Below the pieces are notes generated by a model. The model had not been told where the DNA came from and did no database searches. It was given only the letters and a program-made list of their open reading frames with translations. A stretch of DNA of 19,228 nucleotides from Akkermansiaceae bacterium (GTDB lineage: Bacteria > Verrucomicrobiota > Verrucomicrobiia > Verrucomicrobiales > Akkermansiaceae): positions 1-19,228 of the forward strand of contig JARFRT010000104.1 in the NCBI GenBank assembly GCA_029287105.1, in the 5' to 3' direction. The position numbers and the translations under genes are program-made. How positions within the stretch are numbered: position 1 is the stretch's first letter; the number at the start of each line of letters is the position of its first letter. Positions 15,790 to 19,228 of the stretch are shown piece after piece.

Positions 15790-16332
15790 ATGTCAGATCC
15801 ATTCCTCGGCGAAATTAAACTAGTCGGCTTCAACTTCAACCCACGTGGCTGGTCGAAGTGCGACGGACAGATCCTCTCCATAGCCCAGTATAGCGCACTC
15901 TTCTCTCTCCTGGGCACCACCTTCGGTGGCGATGGCCGCACCTCCTTTGCTCTCCCTGACCTACGTGGGCGCTCTGCCCTTCACGTAGGAACTGGCGCCG
16001 GACTCAGCCCCGTCACATGGGGCGAAAAAGGCGGCACCGAAAGCGTCAACCTCACCAACTCGCAGATCCCGTCCCACAATCACGGCGCGGTCGGTCTCAA
16101 AGTCGGCGTCAGTAGTCAACCCGCGGACACAGACGACCCCTCGGGTGCCGTCTTCGGCGTCGGTAGCGAAGACGCCTTCCGCGAAGGAGCGTTCAACGCC
16201 ACCATGGGCGCCTCGTCGGTTACAGGCAATACCGACAACACCGGCGGAAGCCTGCCCCATACCAACATGCCTCCTTACCTCGGCATTCATCATGTCATTG
16301 CCCTCACAGGCATCTTCCCATCCCGCAACTAA
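15790..16332 (+). CDS. phage tail collar domain protein (MdpB/microcystin-dependent-protein-like)
   Basis: A 180-residue protein with a complete tail-collar domain. It has FLGEIKLVGFNFNPRGWSKC (5-24), a LFSLLGTTFGGDGRTSFALP block (37-56), PDLRGR (56-61), a central variable region (about 100-150), and a C-terminal SLPHTNMPPYLGIHHVIAL-TGIFPSRN end (154-180). This architecture is shared by short tail-fibre proteins and the COG4675 MdpB group, found in many bacteria without prophages. No other tail, capsid or lysis genes are nearby, so a prophage remnant is not supported. No signal peptide is visible, so its route out of the cell, if any, is unknown. The Tat-signal gene starts 15 bases after its stop, indicating tight coupling. 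Confidence 0.9.
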   Translation: MSDPFLGEIKLVGFNFNPRGWSKCDGQILSIAQYSALFSLLGTTFGGDGRTSFALPDLRGRSALHVGTGAGLSPVTWGEKGGTESVNLTNSQIPSHNHGAVGLKVGVSSQPADTDDPSGAVFGVGSEDAFREGAFNATMGASSVTGNTDNTGGSLPHTNMPPYLGIHHVIALTGIFPSRN

Positions 16333-16347
16333 TTGAACCAAGTAGCC

Positions 16348-17379
16348 ATGGACTCCCACCATTCACGAAGAAAATTTCTCCGCGGCATGGGCTTGGTAGC
16401 CGGTGCCAGCATCGCAGGCACCGACTGGAGCATGGGCGAATCACGCTCGGCACGCCGGACAGGACTCGCACAGCGCAGCCTGTCAAAGGTTATCGAATTT
16501 GCAAACACCTACAGCGAAGATATCTGTCTCTGCGGAATCAGCGGTGCCGAACAAGCGACGGGCACAAATATCCAGTCATCCGTAAACATGATCGTATCCG
16601 TAAGTGACCCCGAGCTACTCGCCTATACCCTCCAACAAGAAAAAGGGCTGCCGTTCAAAAAAGTCCTGGCTGATGGCAATAACCTCGCCTTCCAGTATTC
16701 AGGCAGAGATTACTTGGTCGAAAATCTCCCACCCGCTGACTATGCAAACCGGATCGCAAGCATCAACGCTTACGGGCTCGGTTCTGACACAAAAAATGCC
16801 GCCTATGCCCACAACTACGTGACTTACGAAGTAAACAGCAGAAAACTCAATGATCCCCACAGATCGATCTCAGGTGAGAAAATTACCCTCAAAAAAGTCA
16901 ACGGCAACAACACAATGCTCGATTTCGAAGACGTCATCAGCGGCATGATCGAATGCTCCGTCATGCGCGTTGATCCCAGTCCTTCTATCGTTCAGGAATG
17001 GTCCGACATCCTGTCCACCCGAACCCCTGCCAGTCCTGACTCAGTCACCTGCATCCTCCTCAAGAGACTGCCTGATCTCGTAAGCGCAATCAGCGACAGA
17101 AAAGTAGAGGAACTCCTCCGCAGCGCGCTCGTCAGCACCTCATTACAATCAACATTGGCTGTCTCCGGGCAAAAAATCATCGCCCACTTCGGGGTTCTTA
17201 AATCAAAAACCCCTCACGCTCGACACACCACCCATATTTGGCAAGCCGCCTTCATCACAGCATGCTCCAAAGGTTCACAAAACCGCCTGTTACAAGAGTG
17301 TTTTCTCAACCCGGTATCCGGACCCGGCAAAAGCACCGCCCACTCCCGCTGGAGAGAAGCTACGCGCCTCGCTTCATAG
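16348..17379 (+). CDS. Tat-exported protein of unknown function
   Basis: A 343-residue protein with a twin-arginine signal (SRRKFLRG at 6-13, hydrophobic 14-24), so it is probably exported folded. The mature part is a mixed alpha/beta sequence without a motif I can name. Weakly, the first domain (VIEFANTYSEDICLCGISGA then a beta strand and NLAFQYSGRDYLVENL) recalls the outline of a nucleotidyltransferase-like fold, but the acidic metal-binding pair is not visible, so I do not claim it. The second half is helical (about 180-340). A TTG at 16333 could add five residues, but the ATG at 16348 places the Tat motif correctly. It is 15 bases after the collar gene, so a shared transcript and function are likely. 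Its 3' end faces the two hydroxylase-like genes. Confidence 0.7.
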   Translation: MDSHHSRRKFLRGMGLVAGASIAGTDWSMGESRSARRTGLAQRSLSKVIEFANTYSEDICLCGISGAEQATGTNIQSSVNMIVSVSDPELLAYTLQQEKGLPFKKVLADGNNLAFQYSGRDYLVENLPPADYANRIASINAYGLGSDTKNAAYAHNYVTYEVNSRKLNDPHRSISGEKITLKKVNGNNTMLDFEDVISGMIECSVMRVDPSPSIVQEWSDILSTRTPASPDSVTCILLKRLPDLVSAISDRKVEELLRSALVSTSLQSTLAVSGQKIIAHFGVLKSKTPHARHTTHIWQAAFITACSKGSQNRLLQECFLNPVSGPGKSTAHSRWREATRLAS

Positions 17380-17422
17380 GGTCACCGTAGGTAGTTACTC
17401 GACACTACCCAACTCGTAAAGG

Positions 17423-17992
17423 TTACACATTGGAAGCCAACCAGCGCTCCACCCATTCGTTCCACATTACGTCAATTGACATGTTGATGCGCTCATTCGA
17501 GCTGTTATTGTGCACCGAATGCAGGTCGCTCAGTTTCATATACCACAGCTCGCCCGGTCTCATCGGCACCTCCGTCCCGTTCAGAAAGAAAAGAACGAGA
17601 TCATCAGAAAACACCGGTAGAGTCAGGCGCACAACCTCACGGTGAACAGCGTCCAATGTAGGGTCAGTATGCTCCTTGAGTTCCGCCCCAGCCTCCAGCC
17701 GCATCAAACGAATACTCGTGATCTCGGTCTCAAACCCACTAAAAACCTCTTGCAGGTAGGGACACCCTTTAAGCATCGGCTCAGCACCCCAGTCGTGCTC
17801 CGGAGGTGCCTTTACCTCACTCACAAGCGGAATTGGGCTGTAGTAGAAATATGACGGCTGCGCTAGACTGGAAACAATGGCATCCACATCACGCCGCAAC
17901 AACTCGACATCATACCGTCGATCTAACAGTATCCGGTCAGGCAATGAGTCCGGAATGCTCGTATCAGAAGTAATTGGGTTTGGCGGCATCAT
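17423..17992 (-). CDS. aspartyl/asparaginyl beta-hydroxylase-like 2OG-Fe(II) dioxygenase, copy 1
   Basis: A 189-residue protein with the Asp_Arg_Hydrox core. A strand IRLMRLEAGAEL leads to the HxD motif (EHTDP, His108 and Asp110). VRLTLPV (121-127) follows, then a GELWYMKLSDLHSVHN block (147-162) with the distal iron ligand His158. ERINMSIDV supplies Arg168 for the 2-oxoglutarate carboxylate. These enzymes hydroxylate Asp, Asn or related side chains using 2-oxoglutarate and O2. The substrate is not known here. No signal peptide is present, so it acts in the cytoplasm. The N-terminal 85 residues differ strongly from copy 2. Two adjacent ATGs (17992, 17989) are possible. It follows copy 2 by six bases and is convergent with the Tat-exported protein. 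Confidence 0.8.
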   Translation of the reverse strand: MMPPNPITSDTSIPDSLPDRILLDRRYDVELLRRDVDAIVSSLAQPSYFYYSPIPLVSEVKAPPEHDWGAEPMLKGCPYLQEVFSGFETEITSIRLMRLEAGAELKEHTDPTLDAVHREVVRLTLPVFSDDLVLFFLNGTEVPMRPGELWYMKLSDLHSVHNNSSNERINMSIDVMWNEWVERWLASNV

Positions 17993-17998
17993 TCAATA

Positions 17999-18574
17999 CT
18001 ATGTTGTGTGTTCACTGAGATATTCCGAAACAGAAGGTGTTACAGGAGCATCGATCACCATGTGAATGCGCCATCTCCGGCTGCCGTTATAAACCGAATG
18101 CGGATCGCTCAGACGGAGATACCAACATTCACCCTCATCCATATTCACCCGGGATCCATTCAAAATGAACTCAACTTTCGCACTCGTCCGAATCGGAATA
18201 TGCAGCCTGATAGCTCCATCCTCGAAAGACAAATCATGATCTCTATGCTCCTTGATCCGAGACCCTGGCGACAGTGCCATCAGCCGCACTGCGTGAAGTT
18301 CGAACGGAAAGCTACCCAGAACCTGTCGAAAGTACACACAGTCCTTGAGTAAAGGTGTGTCTGCAAAACTATCACAAGTCGGGTCGGAGTAAGCCATCAT
18401 CACCGGATGTTCCGCGCCTCTCGGGCCCCTGAGGGGTAATACCTCCCAATCTCCCTCGTAGTTTTGAGTAACAAAATGGCTAATCCAGCCGGATCCTTCA
18501 AGCTTCTCCAAATCAGCCAGCAGTTGCTGCGGGGAGAATTCTGTTTGGAGCCGAAGCCTGTCTGGCAGTGTCAT
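17999..18574 (-). CDS. aspartyl/asparaginyl beta-hydroxylase-like 2OG-Fe(II) dioxygenase, copy 2
   Basis: A 191-residue paralogue of the adjacent gene. The strand AVRLMALSPGSRIKEH leads to HxD (His110, Asp112). AIRLHIPIRT (121-130) follows, then GECWYLRLSDPHSVYNGS (148-165) with the distal His159, and RIHMVID with Arg169. All expected iron and 2-oxoglutarate residues are present, so it is probably active. It likely hydroxylates a protein or peptide side chain; the target is unknown. The two copies share the core but differ in the N-terminal third, suggesting different substrates or an old duplication. The stop is six bases before the start of copy 1, so they are surely one transcription unit. 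The start ATG at 18574 has no clear Shine-Dalgarno site. The spacer to the AlkB-like gene is 139 bases. Confidence 0.8.
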   Translation of the reverse strand: MTLPDRLRLQTEFSPQQLLADLEKLEGSGWISHFVTQNYEGDWEVLPLRGPRGAEHPVMMAYSDPTCDSFADTPLLKDCVYFRQVLGSFPFELHAVRLMALSPGSRIKEHRDHDLSFEDGAIRLHIPIRTSAKVEFILNGSRVNMDEGECWYLRLSDPHSVYNGSRRWRIHMVIDAPVTPSVSEYLSEHTT

Positions 18575-18713
18575 AGTGATCTGGCCTTAGAGTGCTGCCA
18601 CAGGCGATCTGGGGATGCGCTCCAAGTTCAAGGTTGATGATTGCATTCTCACGGTTTTTTGGGTTCGTGCCGAGTAGCCTGTTGGCAACATTGGCTTGCT
18701 TTCTGATAATCCT
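18575..18713. other. spacer between AlkB-like and hydroxylase-like genes
   Basis: A 139-base spacer on the minus-strand unit. The AlkB frame stays open for about 60 codons past its TAG stop, running into the start of the next gene, but without a start codon this is not evidence of a gene. No promoter or terminator is convincing. It may hold the promoter of the two hydroxylase-like genes. Confidence 0.3.
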
Positions 18714-19223
18714 CTATTGAAATGAGCGCTCTCGAAAGGTGATGTTTATCCTGCCATGTTCGTACCGAGGATTCTTCGGCAGCGTATGTTCGTATCGACT
18801 TTGACACCATTCCCCCATCAACAACAAGCTCCCATTGCCCAATTCCAGCGAATAGACCTCGCCGCTGGTCTTATCCCGGAAGCGGAACTCCCGCACTTCC
18901 CCGAGGCTGAGTGAAGGCAGCATCGTCCGTTCGCCGGATGTCTCCTGATCAGAATGATACGGCGCGAAGTGGTTACCATCCGGATAAAACAAACACATCG
19001 CAATTTCAAATTGATTACCTACGAGGCATTCGACTTTCCCTCTCAAGTCCGCCATCATGCCGGACCAAACATGACACTTACCGTGAATATGTTCAGGATG
19101 CGTGTTTTTCCCGATCAGCTCCGCCGTCGAAAAAAGGATTTTGAAACTATCCGTCGTTACAAGCTCTCCACCCGCTTCTATAATCAACCTCTCTTTGTCC
19201 AGGTTGTAACGCTCGATCAGCAC
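18714..19223 (-). CDS. AlkB-like 2OG-Fe(II) dioxygenase (5' end at window edge)
   Basis: A protein of at least 169 residues with the AlkB/ALKBH2-3 pattern. MCLFYPDGNHFAPYHSDQE contains the HxD pair His90 and Asp92. LPSLSLGEVREFRFRDK (102-118) is the core strand pair, GSLLLMGEWCQSRYEHTLPK (131-150) has the distal His146, and GRINITFR (157-164) has the two family arginines. AlkB-type enzymes oxidatively remove alkyl groups from nucleic-acid bases; some bacterial members act on other substrates. The first GTG in frame (19223) is only five bases from the window end and the frame stays open to the edge, so the true start may lie outside. It is in the same direction as the two hydroxylase-like genes, giving three consecutive 2OG-dependent enzymes. 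Confidence 0.85.
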   Translation of the reverse strand: MLIERYNLDKERLIIEAGGELVTTDSFKILFSTAELIGKNTHPEHIHGKCHVWSGMMADLRGKVECLVGNQFEIAMCLFYPDGNHFAPYHSDQETSGERTMLPSLSLGEVREFRFRDKTSGEVYSLELGNGSLLLMGEWCQSRYEHTLPKNPRYEHGRINITFRERSFQ

Positions 19224-19228
19224 ACAAT

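Noticed and set aside
15790..16332. Prophage or tailocin remnant suggested by the tail-collar domain
   Set aside because: No other tail, capsid, lysis or integrase gene is nearby, and MdpB-type collar proteins commonly occur outside prophages.
16348..17379. Nucleotidyltransferase assignment for the Tat-exported protein
   Set aside because: Only a vague outline of the fold is seen and the acidic metal-binding residues are missing.
17390..17409. Six-base inverted repeat GGTAGT/ACTACC with an eight-base loop in the convergent spacer
   Set aside because: The stem is short and lacks a T-tract on either strand, so it is not a convincing terminator.
18527..18713. Continuation of the AlkB frame past its TAG stop for about 60 codons
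   Set aside because: No start codon, the AlkB domain is already complete at RINITFR plus a few residues, and it overlaps the start of the next gene.

Overview
The window looks like a chromosomal piece of a Verrucomicrobiota bacterium, probably of the Verrucomicrobiales/Rubritalea-Akkermansia side. This is inferred from a PEP-CTERM protein ending in a short Met-Arg-Arg-Lys-Lys tail, large secreted TPR proteins, a YugP-type membrane protein, C-rich third codon positions, weak or absent Shine-Dalgarno sites, and spacers built from short repeated phrases. No sequence search was possible, so the taxonomy is an inference.

Layout. (1) Positions 1-75 may hold the 3' end of a plus-strand gene. (2) Positions 4792 to 262, minus strand, form a three-gene run: an exported alpha/beta hydrolase, a 909-residue exported HEAT/TPR protein, and a small membrane protein that looks like a YugP-family metallopeptidase without its HExxH site. 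(3) Positions 4912 to 14430, plus strand, form a long co-directional series: an orphan RelE-like protein, a two-TM TPR protein, ComEC (DNA-uptake channel, with an eroded metallo-beta-lactamase domain), a LolC/E-type lipoprotein-export permease with no clear start codon and a large periplasmic insertion, a secreted purple-acid-phosphatase-like enzyme, an exported TPR protein, a DEDDy 3'-5' exonuclease-like protein and a GNAT acetyltransferase. (4) Positions 14461 to the end are less C-rich and more accessory in character: a DUF6916-like protein (minus), a PEP-CTERM surface protein, a phage-tail-collar (MdpB-like) protein and a Tat-exported protein of unknown function (plus). Three putative 2-oxoglutarate/Fe(II) dioxygenases converge on these from the minus strand: two tandem aspartyl/asparaginyl beta-hydroxylase-like proteins and one AlkB-like protein.

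The most interesting part is this right-hand block. A collar-fold protein, a Tat-exported unknown, a PEP-CTERM protein, a DUF6916 protein and a GNAT enzyme sit within 5 kb of tandem protein-hydroxylase-like genes. One reading is a surface or secreted protein system that is post-translationally modified, but no substrate link is visible in the sequence. No rRNA, tRNA, CRISPR array, IS element or integrase was seen. Spacers at 76-261, 12018-12274 and 13199-13289 carry short repeated phrases typical of dispersed intergenic repeats.
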